Shown one piece after another: positions 26,415 to 35,051 of a stretch of DNA of 52,020 nt. Origin of the DNA: Ornithinibacillus californiensis (GTDB lineage Bacteria > Bacillota > Bacilli > Bacillales > Amphibacillaceae); assembly GCF_001038485.1 (NCBI RefSeq), contig NZ_LDUE01000039.1, positions 1 through 52,020 on the forward strand, read 5' to 3'. The translations under genes were made by a program, and so were the position numbers. Each line of letters begins with the position of its first letter. The first letter of the stretch is position 1. Under the pieces are notes generated by a model. It was not told the origin of the DNA and made no database searches. It saw nothing but the letters and a program-made list of their open reading frames with translations.

Positions 26415-27573
26415 ACTGTTTATCTGCTGTCTTGTGCTCATACTTCTCTCTGGCTGCTGGGATGGAATTAGTATAGAAGAGCGTGGATTTATTATAGGAA
26501 TGGCGATAGATGTAGCAAAAGATGGGAATAAAAATGGAAGTAATGATGAATTAACATTAACTAGCCAAATCGCAGTGCCAGCAGGTTTGGGTACTCCCAG
26601 TGGGGGAGGTGGGGGCGGACAAAAGGGATATATGAATATCTCTGCAAGCGGGATAAGTATCTATGATATTGCCCAGGATGTGGCTAACCAAACGAATAAA
26701 ATGCCATTTTTTGAACATTTAAAAGTTATAATCGTTTCGGAGGAAGTTGCATCTATACCAGAACTGTTTGCTAATGTGATGGATGTTTTTATCCGTAATA
26801 GAGATACACATCGGGGAATATACGTAGTCATTTCGAAGGGGAAGGCGATGGACATTTTAGATATCCAACCAGAAAATGAACAGCTACCTGCCCGCTACAT
26901 CGATAAAATACTGGAAAATAGTCTGAGAAAAACAGGTGAAATGAAGCCAGTAAGGATTGGCGACATTCACGAATATTTGTTAACAGAGAGTAGCTTTGTA
27001 TTGTCAGAGGTAGCGGCTAAGAATAATAGAATAAATTTTGAGGGCGGCTCAGTCTTTAAAGGAGATTCAAGTAAAGTGATCGGGAGCTTAAGTCTTGAAG
27101 AAATGCTCGGGTATGAACTAATAACGGGACAAGAGGTACGAGGCCCCGTTGTGGTGGATTTTAAAGGTCATTTAACAGCTTATTCGATTAGAGAAGCAAA
27201 TAGTAAGATTAAAATAAAGGCAAAGGATCCGAAAAACATCGAAATAGATGTAATAATAAAATTAGAGGGAGAAATGCAGGAAACCTTTGGGACGGTGAAA
27301 CTCCAAAAAACAAGTGAAGTAGAAGCCTTAGAAAAGGCTGTCTCTGATAAAGTTAAGGAAATTGCCAATAAGTCTATCGAACAAGCACAAAAAGAGCTAA
27401 AGGCTGATGTTTTTGGTTTTGGAGATAACTTAAAGAAATTTCACTATGAAACATGGGAACAAATGAAAGACAACTGGGATAAAGGTGATAATTATTTTTC
27501 CAACAGCACTGTAAACGTAACCGTAAAGACAGAAGTTCGGTCTGATGGGGTTATTTACAAATCGAAAGAGTGA
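26395..27573 (+). CDS. spore germination receptor C subunit, lipoprotein (GerC family)
   Basis: This 392-residue lipoprotein has signal 'LFICCLVLILLSGC' with lipobox LSGC (acylated Cys about residue 22), followed by 'WDGISIEERGFIIGMAIDV', the standard GerAC opening. It has a glycine-rich loop near residue 70 ('GLGTPSGGGGGGQKG'). The C subunit is anchored outside the inner spore membrane and is needed for receptor function. The start lies inside the B gene behind GGAGTGGGA. Confidence 0.95.
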   Translation: MIKRVHKLFICCLVLILLSGCWDGISIEERGFIIGMAIDVAKDGNKNGSNDELTLTSQIAVPAGLGTPSGGGGGGQKGYMNISASGISIYDIAQDVANQTNKMPFFEHLKVIIVSEEVASIPELFANVMDVFIRNRDTHRGIYVVISKGKAMDILDIQPENEQLPARYIDKILENSLRKTGEMKPVRIGDIHEYLLTESSFVLSEVAAKNNRINFEGGSVFKGDSSKVIGSLSLEEMLGYELITGQEVRGPVVVDFKGHLTAYSIREANSKIKIKAKDPKNIEIDVIIKLEGEMQETFGTVKLQKTSEVEALEKAVSDKVKEIANKSIEQAQKELKADVFGFGDNLKKFHYETWEQMKDNWDKGDNYFSNSTVNVTVKTEVRSDGVIYKSKE

Positions 27574-27592
27574 GAGAAGGGAGTTTCTTTGT

Positions 27593-27736
27593 TTGTGGGA
27601 TTTGATATTAGGATTTTTACCAGAGAACTTAATTTTCATTTGTACCATTCTGGCTTTCGCTGTTCCTTATTCTGTCTACAAAATCAATCAGAAGCTACAT
27701 CAAAGTGGAGATCCTCCTTGGAAGGAAGAAAGTTAG
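27593..27736 (+). CDS. small membrane protein downstream of gerC (putative D subunit)
   Basis: From a TTG at 27593, placed 9 bp after GGGAG, this encodes 47 residues: one hydrophobic segment (about 3-27, 'LILGFLPENLIFICTILAFAV') and a tail 'KINQKLHQSGDPPWKEE'. An in-frame ATG at 27545 would lie inside gerC without a Shine-Dalgarno. Small D-type genes occur in other ger operons and modulate germination. A terminator follows directly, making this the last gene of the operon. Confidence 0.65.
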   Translation: MWDLILGFLPENLIFICTILAFAVPYSVYKINQKLHQSGDPPWKEES

Positions 27737-27738
27737 AA

Positions 27739-27784
27739 AAAGCTGTCCCTATGTCAATGTCATGACCATAGAGACAGCTTTTTA
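27739..27784 (+). terminator. intrinsic terminator of the ger operon
   Basis: A long stem pairs AAGCTGTCCCTATG with CATAGAGACAGCTT (one mismatch) and is followed by TTT. It separates ger from the convergent sstT gene. Confidence 0.85.
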
Positions 27785-27811
27785 TCAATTAAAAATTACG
27801 ATTTCTAATTA

Positions 27812-29056
27812 TTACACGACTTCACTTGTATTAATTACTATTTCCTCTCCAGCCTTACGCTTTTCAGCATATTCCGCAGTTGCTGTGAAGAGGACATCAG
27901 TGGAAGAATTAAGTGCTGTTTCAACAGAGTCCTGTAATACACCAATGATGAATCCAACTGCAACGACTTGCATCGCGATATCATTAGAAATTCCGAAAAG
28001 ACTAGCAGCTAAAGGGATGAGTAATAAAGATCCACCGGCAACACCTGACGCACCAGAAGCGGATATTGCAGCAAGAACAATAAGAATAACTGCTGTGAAA
28101 ATATCTACTTCAATGTTTAGGGTGTGAACAGCAGCAAGTGTTAAGACAGAAATGGTTACTGCCGCACCAGCCATATTGATTGTACCTCCCAATGGAATCG
28201 ATACGGAATACGTATTTTTATCCAACCCAAGTCTTTCCGCTAATTTCATATTTACTGGAATGTTTGCGGCTGAACTACGAGTAAAGAATGCTGTAATACC
28301 ACTTTCCTTTAGGCAAGTAAAAACAAGCGGATATGGATTTTTTCGGATGTAAAAATAGACAATAAGTGGGTTAATCACAAGAGCTACAAAGAACATACAG
28401 CCTAACAGAACAACAAGTAATTTTCCATAGCCTAGTAAAGCGGATAGCCCACTAGAAACAATAGCATTGAAGACAAGTCCCATAATTCCAACTGGTGCAA
28501 AGTTGATTACCCATTTCACGATAACAGTGATAGCATTAGAGAAACTCTCTATCACATTTTTAGTAGATTCCGATGCATTTCTTAATGCGATTCCTAATAA
28601 TACAGCCCAAACTAATATACCAATATAATTAGCACTCATTAGAGCGTTAACTGGATTATCTACAATGTTAAATAGTAAAGTTTCGAGAACTTCTAGGATA
28701 CCACTTGGAGGAGTTAAATCTTCTGCTCCTGATACAAGTGATAGCTTAACAGGAAAAATAAAGCTTGCAAGAACACCAACTAGGCCAGCAGAAAATGTCC
28801 CTATCGCATATAGGACTAGAATAGATTTCATATTAGTTTTATTTCCATTTCTTTGTTTAGAGAGGGCATGCATAACAAGGAATAAAACTAGTATTGGTGC
28901 AACTGCCTTTAAAGCACCTACGAACAAATCCCCAAATATAATAATCCAGCTCATTGCATCAGGTAAGGATAATGATAAAATAATACCAATAATAATACCA
29001 ATAAGAATTCGTCTTACTAAACTTACTTGATTCCACTTAAGTAATAAACTTTTCAT
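27812..29056 (-). CDS. sstT: serine/threonine:sodium symporter SstT
   Basis: This 414-residue DAACS-family transporter imports serine and threonine with Na+. It begins '[22 protein letters not shown]', has about eight helices, the family segment '[14 protein letters not shown]' and the conserved '[15 protein letters not shown]' motif. The start follows GGAGGGAAAG. Upstream on the same strand are two complete T-box leaders and a SigA-type promoter, so the transporter is expressed when charged tRNA (threonine, by specifier reading) is scarce. This fits the substrate. Confidence 0.95.
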   Translation of the reverse strand: MKSLLLKWNQVSLVRRILIGIIIGIILSLSLPDAMSWIIIFGDLFVGALKAVAPILVLFLVMHALSKQRNGNKTNMKSILVLYAIGTFSAGLVGVLASFIFPVKLSLVSGAEDLTPPSGILEVLETLLFNIVDNPVNALMSANYIGILVWAVLLGIALRNASESTKNVIESFSNAITVIVKWVINFAPVGIMGLVFNAIVSSGLSALLGYGKLLVVLLGCMFFVALVINPLIVYFYIRKNPYPLVFTCLKESGITAFFTRSSAANIPVNMKLAERLGLDKNTYSVSIPLGGTINMAGAAVTISVLTLAAVHTLNIEVDIFTAVILIVLAAISASGASGVAGGSLLLIPLAASLFGISNDIAMQVVAVGFIIGVLQDSVETALNSSTDVLFTATAEYAEKRKAGEEIVINTSEVV

Positions 29057-29142
29057 TTCTTTCCCTCCGTTTATATATGATTGTTTAACTCTAAAACCAG
29101 AAAATAGCTACCTTGACTTAGTATTCCTCCTTTCCCAAAAAT

Positions 29143-29369
29143 AAAAAAACACACTCATCCCAAACATTGGGACGAGTATGTTAACCCGTGGTTCCACCCA
29201 GATTCCCATAAGGTAGACCTTATGGCTCCAGTGCTTGTAACGTAGCATGACGGTATTGGATACTCATTTCCCCAATACAGCTCCAAGGTGGTAAATTACT
29301 TTCCGCCGTTTAGGAAGTTCTCAGCAATCCTTCCTTCTCTGTAAAACTGTAAAAATAATTCATGTCCTT
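29143..29369 (-). promoter_or_regulatory. T-box riboswitch, proximal, threonine specifier (ACC)
   Basis: On the minus strand the leader opens with AAGGACA, contains a stem I apical loop region (GGAAGG..CTTCC), then TTTACCACCTTGGAG. ACC followed by A and CCTT, pairing with the opening AAGG, places ACC (Thr) as specifier. The T-box core GGGTGGAACCACGGG lies at 29183-29200, and the terminator (CGTCCCAA with TTTGGGATG then TTTTTTT) ends at 29143. Confidence 0.9.
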
Positions 29370-29428
29370 ATCAACGCGAGTAATATATTGTTGTAAAAAT
29401 GCTTGAGCTCGATAAAACCTAGAAAAAT

Positions 29429-29653
29429 AAAAAAACACACGCATCCCTAAGATTGGGACGAGTATGTTAACCCGTGGTTCCACCCAGATTTCCATAAGAC
29501 ATTCCTTATGGCTCCAGTGCTTTAACGCAGCATAACGGTATTGGTTACTAATTTCACCAAACAGCTCCAAGGTGGTAAGTTACTTCACTACGTTAGGAAG
29601 GTCCCAGCAAATCCTTCCCTCTCTGCAAACTTGTAAAAGTAACCCGTGTCCTT
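29429..29653 (-). promoter_or_regulatory. T-box riboswitch, distal, threonine specifier (ACC)
   Basis: This is a second full leader upstream of the first, close in sequence: AAGGACA opening, CTTACCACCTTGGAG specifier region, T-box core at 29469-29486, and terminator ending in TTTTTTT near 29429. It carries its own terminator, so readthrough of both is needed to reach sstT. Confidence 0.9.
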
Positions 29654-29699
29654 TTCATAGCTATTAAACGATTGAGATTGCTTCAATAAATTATTCCCT

Positions 29700-29728
29700 A
29701 TCATATATCATCTTTTATCACATTTCAA
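29700..29728 (-). promoter_or_regulatory. SigA-type promoter for the T-box/sstT transcript
   Basis: TTGAAA (29728-29723), a 17-bp spacer, and TATGAT (29705-29700) on the minus strand. It starts about 45 bp before the distal T-box. Confidence 0.75.
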
Positions 29729-29801
29729 CCTATTTTTTTAAAAATTTAATTTACTGTAATTAGATAGTGATTTTTAGACTACGTTTTCCTTTTGATATTT
29801 C

Positions 29802-29828
29802 TGAAACTTTTCATCCGGATTTTACGTA
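29802..29828 (+). promoter_or_regulatory. SigW-type promoter of the pspA operon
   Basis: TGAAAC (29802-29807), a 17-bp spacer and CGTA (29825-29828) match the extracytoplasmic sigma factor SigW consensus. The homologous Bacillus subtilis ydjF (pspA) operon is a SigW target, which supports this call. It lies 38 bp before the pspA ATG. Confidence 0.8.
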
Positions 29829-29865
29829 ATTATAGTACTATTGAAGTAGGGGAGTGGTGGGGGAA

Positions 29866-30471
29866 ATGAGTATTTTAAAACGAGTTAGGACGATTTTAGC
29901 TAGTAATATACATGCAAAGGTTACTGCATTGAAAAATCCAGAAACTGAAATCAGCATGTTTATTCGAGAAATGGAACGAGACCTTAGAGAATTTACTGCT
30001 GAAAGTGAGGCAGCACTAGCTGGTAAGCATCGCATAATAAGAGAACTTGAAACTTGCCAAGCAGAAGTGAACAAGATGGAACGCTATGCAGTGAAAGCAC
30101 TAGAAATGGTAAATGAAGACAAAGCCCGAAGCTTTCTAATAAAGAAAGCGGATCTTAAGATAAAAGTTAATCAATTAGAAAAGCAGCTGGAGCTTGCATC
30201 TATAAAAGCAGAACAAATGAAGCTAGTACAAGAAAAACTCGAGTCAGATGTTAGAGAACTTCGTAACCGCAGAGATGAATTAGTTGGTAGGTTAACAGTT
30301 GCAGAGAGTAAGAGAAACGTGTTCGAAAAGGGACCTTCTCAATCAAACGTTCGTTTAACTACTTTTGACCGGCTCGAAGAACAAGCCAACCGTGCCTTGG
30401 CAGAGGCTGAAGCGCTTGAAGAGTTAAAAAGAGGAATTGATGTAGAAATCGAAAATATAGATAAGAGGTGA
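29866..30471 (+). CDS. pspA: phage-shock protein A / IM30 family protein
   Basis: This 201-residue coiled-coil protein lines damaged membranes. 'SILKRVRTILASNIHAKVTALKNPETEISMFIREMERDL' is the typical amphipathic start, followed by heptad-rich helices to 'RLEEQANRALAEAEALEELK'. The ATG at 29866 is preferred to upstream GTGs because of the GGGGG just before it. It heads a four-gene unit with the same order as Bacillus subtilis ydjF-ydjG-ydjH-ydjI. Confidence 0.93.
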   Translation: MSILKRVRTILASNIHAKVTALKNPETEISMFIREMERDLREFTAESEAALAGKHRIIRELETCQAEVNKMERYAVKALEMVNEDKARSFLIKKADLKIKVNQLEKQLELASIKAEQMKLVQEKLESDVRELRNRRDELVGRLTVAESKRNVFEKGPSQSNVRLTTFDRLEEQANRALAEAEALEELKRGIDVEIENIDKR

Positions 30472-30475
30472 TAAC

Positions 30476-31504
30476 ATGTTACTTCATTATAAATGTCCAA
30501 ACTGTGGCGATGATATGGCATTTGATTCCGAGTCGGGGAATCTATCCTGTAGTAGTTGTGGGCGCGCGGATTCTATTGATGATTTTTCAGATGAATTTAT
30601 TACGACGAGGCTTACGGATGAGGAAGCAAAAGAATATGTTTGTAATAACTGTGGAGCTGCAGTCATAACAGATGCAGACACCTCTGCTACTTCCTGTAGC
30701 TTTTGTGGGGCAGGGGTAGTACTTGCTGATAGAGTTTCTGGAAACCTTGCACCAGATATGGTCATTCCATTCCAAATTAGTAAAGATCAGGCAATGGAAG
30801 CATTTAAGAAATGGTGTAAGAATGGAAGACTGACGCCAGATGGTTTTATGACAGCGGATCGGATTAAAAATATCACTGGGATATATGTCCCTTTCTGGCT
30901 CTATGATTTACATAGTATAGCGGATGTGAGAGCAAAAGCAACAAAAGTAAGGACTTATACCCAAGGAGATTATATATACACGGAAACGAAGTACTATGAT
31001 GTGGAACGTAAAATTGATTTAACCTTCCAAAAGGTTCCGGTTGATGCATCGGAAAAGATGAATGATGAACTAATGGATAAACTAGAACCATATGATTATG
31101 GGACACTGAAAGACTTTAAAACTCCTTATCTAGCAGGATTTTTAGCAGAAAAATATAATTTCAACAATAAGGATTTATTCCCTAGAGTGAAGTCAAAAGT
31201 GAGTAGCTATATTGATAAATATATTGGTTCCACCATTAATGGCTATTCATCAGTACAATATTTGGAGAAAAATGTTGCTACTGATGAGAGAAAGGCATAC
31301 TATGTTCTACTTCCAGTTTGGATGGTTTATTATGACTTCGACAAGCAAGAACATACCTTTGCGATGAATGGTGTCACAGGGAAAGTAGTTGGAAAGCCAC
31401 CGTTAAGTATGAAAAAAATAGCAACTTGGTGGGGTGGAATTGCTGCTGCGTCATTCGTAGGGCTAAAGCTAGTCTCCTTCATAATTGGAGGTGAAATCTG
31501 GTGA
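30476..31504 (+). CDS. ydjG: YdjG-like zinc-ribbon membrane protein
   Basis: This 342-residue protein has two N-terminal zinc ribbons (C-P-N-C ... C-S-S-C at about 7-27; C-N-N-C ... C-S-F-C at about 53-74), a central beta-rich region, and one hydrophobic C-terminal segment ('WWGGIAAASFVGLKLVSFIIGG'). It starts 4 bp after pspA and overlaps ydjH by 4 bp. Its homologues work with YdjH in the PspA membrane-stress response, probably recruiting PspA to the membrane; the molecular role is not established. Confidence 0.9.
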   Translation: MLLHYKCPNCGDDMAFDSESGNLSCSSCGRADSIDDFSDEFITTRLTDEEAKEYVCNNCGAAVITDADTSATSCSFCGAGVVLADRVSGNLAPDMVIPFQISKDQAMEAFKKWCKNGRLTPDGFMTADRIKNITGIYVPFWLYDLHSIADVRAKATKVRTYTQGDYIYTETKYYDVERKIDLTFQKVPVDASEKMNDELMDKLEPYDYGTLKDFKTPYLAGFLAEKYNFNNKDLFPRVKSKVSSYIDKYIGSTINGYSSVQYLEKNVATDERKAYYVLLPVWMVYYDFDKQEHTFAMNGVTGKVVGKPPLSMKKIATWWGGIAAASFVGLKLVSFIIGGEIW

Positions 31505-32280
31505 GGAATATTAAACAGATAGTCACCCTAACGTTTATGTTGCTCTTAATAGGATTTATTTCTGTTACTACTGTATTAGCGGACGACTCTAAACAGAGAA
31601 TCTATGATTATGCTAATCTATTAACGGATGAAGAAATAGCTAAGTTAGAGCAGTTAGCATATGAACATAGTGAAAAAAGAGAAACAGATTTTATTATTGT
31701 TATTTCTCCAGACGCAGATGGAAAGGACATTCAAAATTATTTCGAGGATATTTATGATGAAATAGGGCCTGGTTATGACAAACCACACGGAAACACAGTA
31801 ATGCTTACTTTAGATAGAGACAACAGGAAGCTTTACTTGGGTAGTTTTGAAGGTGCTCAGGATCGCATGGACATTCAACGAGTAGACCTACTTTATGAAA
31901 AAGTTACACCTCTTTTACACGATGATAAGTATTATGAAGCCTTTGAAACTTTTATTGAAACAGGATCAAAGTATATGCGTTATATTCCAGGTGTGAATCC
32001 GGAAAGCTTTCTGTTTGATACATGGTTCCATATATTAATAGCAATAGGAATTGGTGCAGTAATTGTTGGAACTATGGCATATAATTCTGGAGGGAAAGTT
32101 ACAGTAAATGAACGTACCTATACAGGAGACTTTAAAGTTCTGAAACAAAAAGATATTTACTTAACAAAAAGCGTAACAAAACGTAAAAAGCCTTCTAATA
32201 ATAACCGCGGAGGCGGTGGTGGTAGCGGAGGAGTTACCAGAGGTGGTAGTTCATACACCGGTAGAGGTGGTAGCTTCTAA
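31501..32280 (+). CDS. ydjH: YdjH-like TPM-domain membrane protein
   Basis: This 259-residue protein has a signal-like N-terminal helix ('IVTLTFMLLLIGFISVTTVLA'), an extracytoplasmic TPM domain ('RIYDYANLLTDEEIAKLEQLA' at about 32-52, then 'DFIIVISPDADG'), a second helix near 178-195, and a glycine-rich tail 'RGGGGGSGGVTRGG'. TPM domains occur in photosystem-repair and stress proteins. Expected to sit in the membrane with YdjG. The GTG start overlaps the ydjG stop. Confidence 0.9.
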   Translation: MRNIKQIVTLTFMLLLIGFISVTTVLADDSKQRIYDYANLLTDEEIAKLEQLAYEHSEKRETDFIIVISPDADGKDIQNYFEDIYDEIGPGYDKPHGNTVMLTLDRDNRKLYLGSFEGAQDRMDIQRVDLLYEKVTPLLHDDKYYEAFETFIETGSKYMRYIPGVNPESFLFDTWFHILIAIGIGAVIVGTMAYNSGGKVTVNERTYTGDFKVLKQKDIYLTKSVTKRKKPSNNNRGGGGGSGGVTRGGSSYTGRGGSF

Positions 32281-32325
32281 TAGTATACGTTTTTAAAAAT
32301 CTATTCGTATGAAAGGAAGTAGCAA

Positions 32326-33324
32326 ATGTCTTTTTTCAAAAATCAATTTTCAGATGTAATTGAATGGGAAGAATTCCGAGATGATATGATATTTTGGAAA
32401 TGGAATAATAAGGAGATCAAAAAGGGCAGTAGATTAATACTTCGTCCTGGCCAGGATGCAATATTCCTCTACAACGGAAAAGTTGAAGGAATCTTCAAGG
32501 ATGAGGGAGATTATAATATCGAGTCAGAGATTATCCCATTTCTATCAACTTTAAAAGGTTTTAAATTCGGCTTTAATAGTGGACTTCGAGTGGAAGTAAT
32601 CTTTGTTAATACGAAGATTTTCAATGTAAAGTGGGGTACTAGAAGTGCAATCAATATTCCTGCCCCTCAATTGAATCTTCCTGGAGGTTTGCCGATTCGA
32701 GCTAATGGTACCTTCGAGTTTAAAGTAAATGATTATATCGCACTTATTGATAATATTGCTGGTGTAAAACAACGCTATTTGGTTGATGATGTGAAGATTC
32801 GTATAACATCGATATTAGACCAGTTACTCATGAAGTGGATTACAAGAGAAGGTAAAGATTTATTTAATTTACAAGCTAATGGATTGGAAATATCCAAAGG
32901 AATTCTTGAAGATTTGGACATGGAAATTCATGATATGGGTATGACGCTTACCGCGTTTAACGTGGGAAGCTTTAACTATCCAAAAGAAGTTCAAGATATG
33001 GTGACAAAGAGCGCTTCCCATGGCATGGTTGGGAATGTATCGAAGTACCAACAAATTGAAGTAACGGACGCAATGGCTTCTGGAAAACTACACGGATCAG
33101 GTACCGCAAGTGATATGGCAGGCATGATGATGGGCATGACAATGGCAAACGAAATGATGAAAAATATGAAAGAGGGGTCATCCCAAAATCAAGATCAAAG
33201 CCAGGGACAATCACAGCAACCACCTAACCAAACATCTGGGTCAGGACCTAACTTCTGCCCAAACTGTGGAAATAAAGTAAGTGGAGCTAAATTCTGTTCT
33301 AATTGCGGTCAGAAGCTAGTATAG
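32326..33324 (+). CDS. ydjI: YdjI-like SPFH-domain protein with C-terminal zinc ribbon
   Basis: This 332-residue protein has an SPFH/virion-core-type domain covering about 1-240 ('GWxE'-type start 'VIEWEEFRDDMIFWKWNNKEI', 'AIFLYNGKVEGIF'), a Met-rich stretch ('MAGMMMGMTMANEMMKNM'), a Gln/Ser linker, and a double C-x-x-C zinc ribbon at the end ('FCPNCGNKVSGAKFCSNCG'). It completes the pspA operon and belongs to the membrane-microdomain class of stress proteins. The start follows GGAAG. Confidence 0.9.
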   Translation: MSFFKNQFSDVIEWEEFRDDMIFWKWNNKEIKKGSRLILRPGQDAIFLYNGKVEGIFKDEGDYNIESEIIPFLSTLKGFKFGFNSGLRVEVIFVNTKIFNVKWGTRSAINIPAPQLNLPGGLPIRANGTFEFKVNDYIALIDNIAGVKQRYLVDDVKIRITSILDQLLMKWITREGKDLFNLQANGLEISKGILEDLDMEIHDMGMTLTAFNVGSFNYPKEVQDMVTKSASHGMVGNVSKYQQIEVTDAMASGKLHGSGTASDMAGMMMGMTMANEMMKNMKEGSSQNQDQSQGQSQQPPNQTSGSGPNFCPNCGNKVSGAKFCSNCGQKLV

Positions 33325-33339
33325 AAATGAGGAAATGAA

Positions 33340-33744
33340 ATGAAACGTATTGATTTTTGGGGTCGCGATGAAAATGATGAGCGACTGTTAGAGGAAGTTT
33401 TAGCAGGTCTAAAAACAGCAACTTGCACACCAAAAGTCTGGTATGAAGAACTACCGGAAGAGGAGAAAAGCTTTCCAGGTGACATATTAGAAGTATTTAC
33501 GAAAAAAGGAGAGCATAGAGGCTCCATTGAAGTAACGGATCGTTATGATATTCCTTTTGGAAAGATTAGTGGTGAAGTTGGGGAAAGAATAGCCAAAGGC
33601 GAAAACTCAACGCTAGAACAGTTTATTGAAGACCATATTTTTTCTTGGAAAGAACCACTAGCCGAACAAGGAATTGAGCTGAATGATGACACAGTGATTG
33701 TTGTGGAACATTTTAACCTAGTGTCTATTGTTGGCGAAAAGTAA
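33340..33744 (+). CDS. ASCH-domain protein
   Basis: This 134-residue single-domain protein opens with 'IDFWGRDENDERLLEEVLAGLKTATC', matching the ASCH pattern (short residues after G-x-K-T-x-T; here GLKTAT), with 'FPGDILEVFT' and 'GSIEVTDRYDIPFG' following. ASCH domains have a PUA-like beta-barrel and bind RNA or modified nucleosides; some are amidohydrolases of modified cytidine. It lies 15 bp after ydjI and may ride on that transcript. Confidence 0.88.
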   Translation: MKRIDFWGRDENDERLLEEVLAGLKTATCTPKVWYEELPEEEKSFPGDILEVFTKKGEHRGSIEVTDRYDIPFGKISGEVGERIAKGENSTLEQFIEDHIFSWKEPLAEQGIELNDDTVIVVEHFNLVSIVGEK

Positions 33745-33767
33745 ACGGGTGATATAATTTCAACGAT

Positions 33768-33796
33768 AAAAAGGCGCTAATTTTAAGCGCCTTTTT
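33768..33796 (+). terminator. intrinsic terminator after the ASCH gene
   Basis: AAGGCGCT and AGCGCCTT pair across a short AT loop and are followed by TTTTTT. The A-run before it makes it usable in both directions, so it may also stop the convergent exosporium gene. Confidence 0.88.
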
Positions 33797-33837
33797 TACA
33801 TTAACTTGATCCCCAGTAGTTAGGCTAAATGAAGGAG

Positions 33838-34950
33838 TTAGTTACTTCCTTCTAGAACTCTTTTTCGGATACACACTTTAACGATATCTTTTTCTCTTAA
33901 TCTCCAATAAACATCGACTTCCCCAGTACCAGCTATGCTAGGGCGAGTTCCACGATTCATTAAGACGGGAGCCCCCTGGCATAATACAGCAGCACCAACT
34001 ACCTCGAACTCGTCACCTTCATTAGCGTCTTCCCGATCAATGACACATTGGAATGAACGCTCATCAGTAAGTGTGTTTTCGCTTTGGACGCCATTTCGAT
34101 CAACTTGTGTATACGTGATCTCTTTTACAAGCTTTCCACAAATTATTACTTTCTCTGGGCAGACGTCCTCAACGATAGGGTCTTCAGCAAAGAATACTCG
34201 TGTACTTACACTATTTCCAAGTGCGGGTGGAACAAGCTGTGTTTTAAATTCGATGACGTGTTGGCAACAAGTTTGCGGATTGGCAACAGGGCATCCAGTT
34301 GGAATAACAACACTTTGGCCTCCTATTGCTGAAGCATTACCTGTAATAGGATTTGTTGCCAATACACTTAGAAAAGAAGGGAAGGTGACATATTCATCAT
34401 GCCAGCAGCAAATATCTAAGTCATCTGAAATTCCAATAGACATTCCTGCTGCGGTAGGTGTGATATTATCATAGGATAGGTTTATATTAACTGTAAAAGT
34501 TCCAACAATGGCTAAATAGGCATAGGGGTTTATAAAGCCAGTCTGACTAAAACCAATGAGCCCTCCGCCATTATTTACAAAGTTGGCTATATCACTTTGT
34601 CTCGTAGCAAGTAAATCATTTTCCGCTTGCGTTAATCCTCCAGAGGCAGTTTCTCCTACACTGCTAACAACTGCAATCATGGAAAAACCTGAAAATGACT
34701 GTGTTGCAATGTTAGCTCCATTAACATAAGATACGGTTACACCAGTATTTGCACCGATGGCATCCCAAAAGGCAGTCACATTATCTGTAGGGTTCTTACC
34801 TCCACCGATAACTAGAATCCCAGAACCGCCGTTGGTTACATTTGCCAGAATACTATTCACAACATCAATATAATTTGAAATTGGACCATGACCACCTGGT
34901 CCTCCATCTTCTGCATCAATTCCCATTAATACAATAGGTCCTCCTGCCAT
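33838..34950 (-). CDS. spore-surface-like protein: Rossmann-like head plus shared C-terminal domain
   Basis: This 370-residue protein has no signal peptide. Residues 1-210 look like an alpha/beta fold ('GSGILVIGGGKNPTDNVTAFWDAIG', 'IANFVNNGGGLIGFS'), like glutamine-amidotransferase-type domains but with no catalytic Cys obvious. Residues 225-370 ('CPVANPQTCCQHVIEFKTQLVPP', 'EKVIICGKLVKEITYT', 'FQCVIDREDANEGDEFEV', 'KDIVKVCIRK') recur in two neighbouring proteins and resemble the DUF3794/SPOCS layout. The Cys-rich entry to that domain may cross-link. I infer an exosporium or coat component. Confidence 0.7.
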   Translation of the reverse strand: MAGGPIVLMGIDAEDGGPGGHGPISNYIDVVNSILANVTNGGSGILVIGGGKNPTDNVTAFWDAIGANTGVTVSYVNGANIATQSFSGFSMIAVVSSVGETASGGLTQAENDLLATRQSDIANFVNNGGGLIGFSQTGFINPYAYLAIVGTFTVNINLSYDNITPTAAGMSIGISDDLDICCWHDEYVTFPSFLSVLATNPITGNASAIGGQSVVIPTGCPVANPQTCCQHVIEFKTQLVPPALGNSVSTRVFFAEDPIVEDVCPEKVIICGKLVKEITYTQVDRNGVQSENTLTDERSFQCVIDREDANEGDEFEVVGAAVLCQGAPVLMNRGTRPSIAGTGEVDVYWRLREKDIVKVCIRKRVLEGSN

Positions 34951-35051
34951 TCGAATCCTCCTTTAATATTTGACTTTCTTATGGAAAGTCTGCTGGTTTT
35001 ATTAGACTCGCCCTCATTACAAGGGATTAGGTGGTAATATATAGTTCGCGT

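Noticed and set aside
27705-28127. Plus-strand ORF over the sstT 3' end
   Set aside because: It runs antisense to a clear transporter gene and over the ger terminator; it is a frame shadow.
29310-29570. Minus-strand 86-residue ORF
   Set aside because: It lies across the two T-box leaders, whose RNA features explain the sequence.
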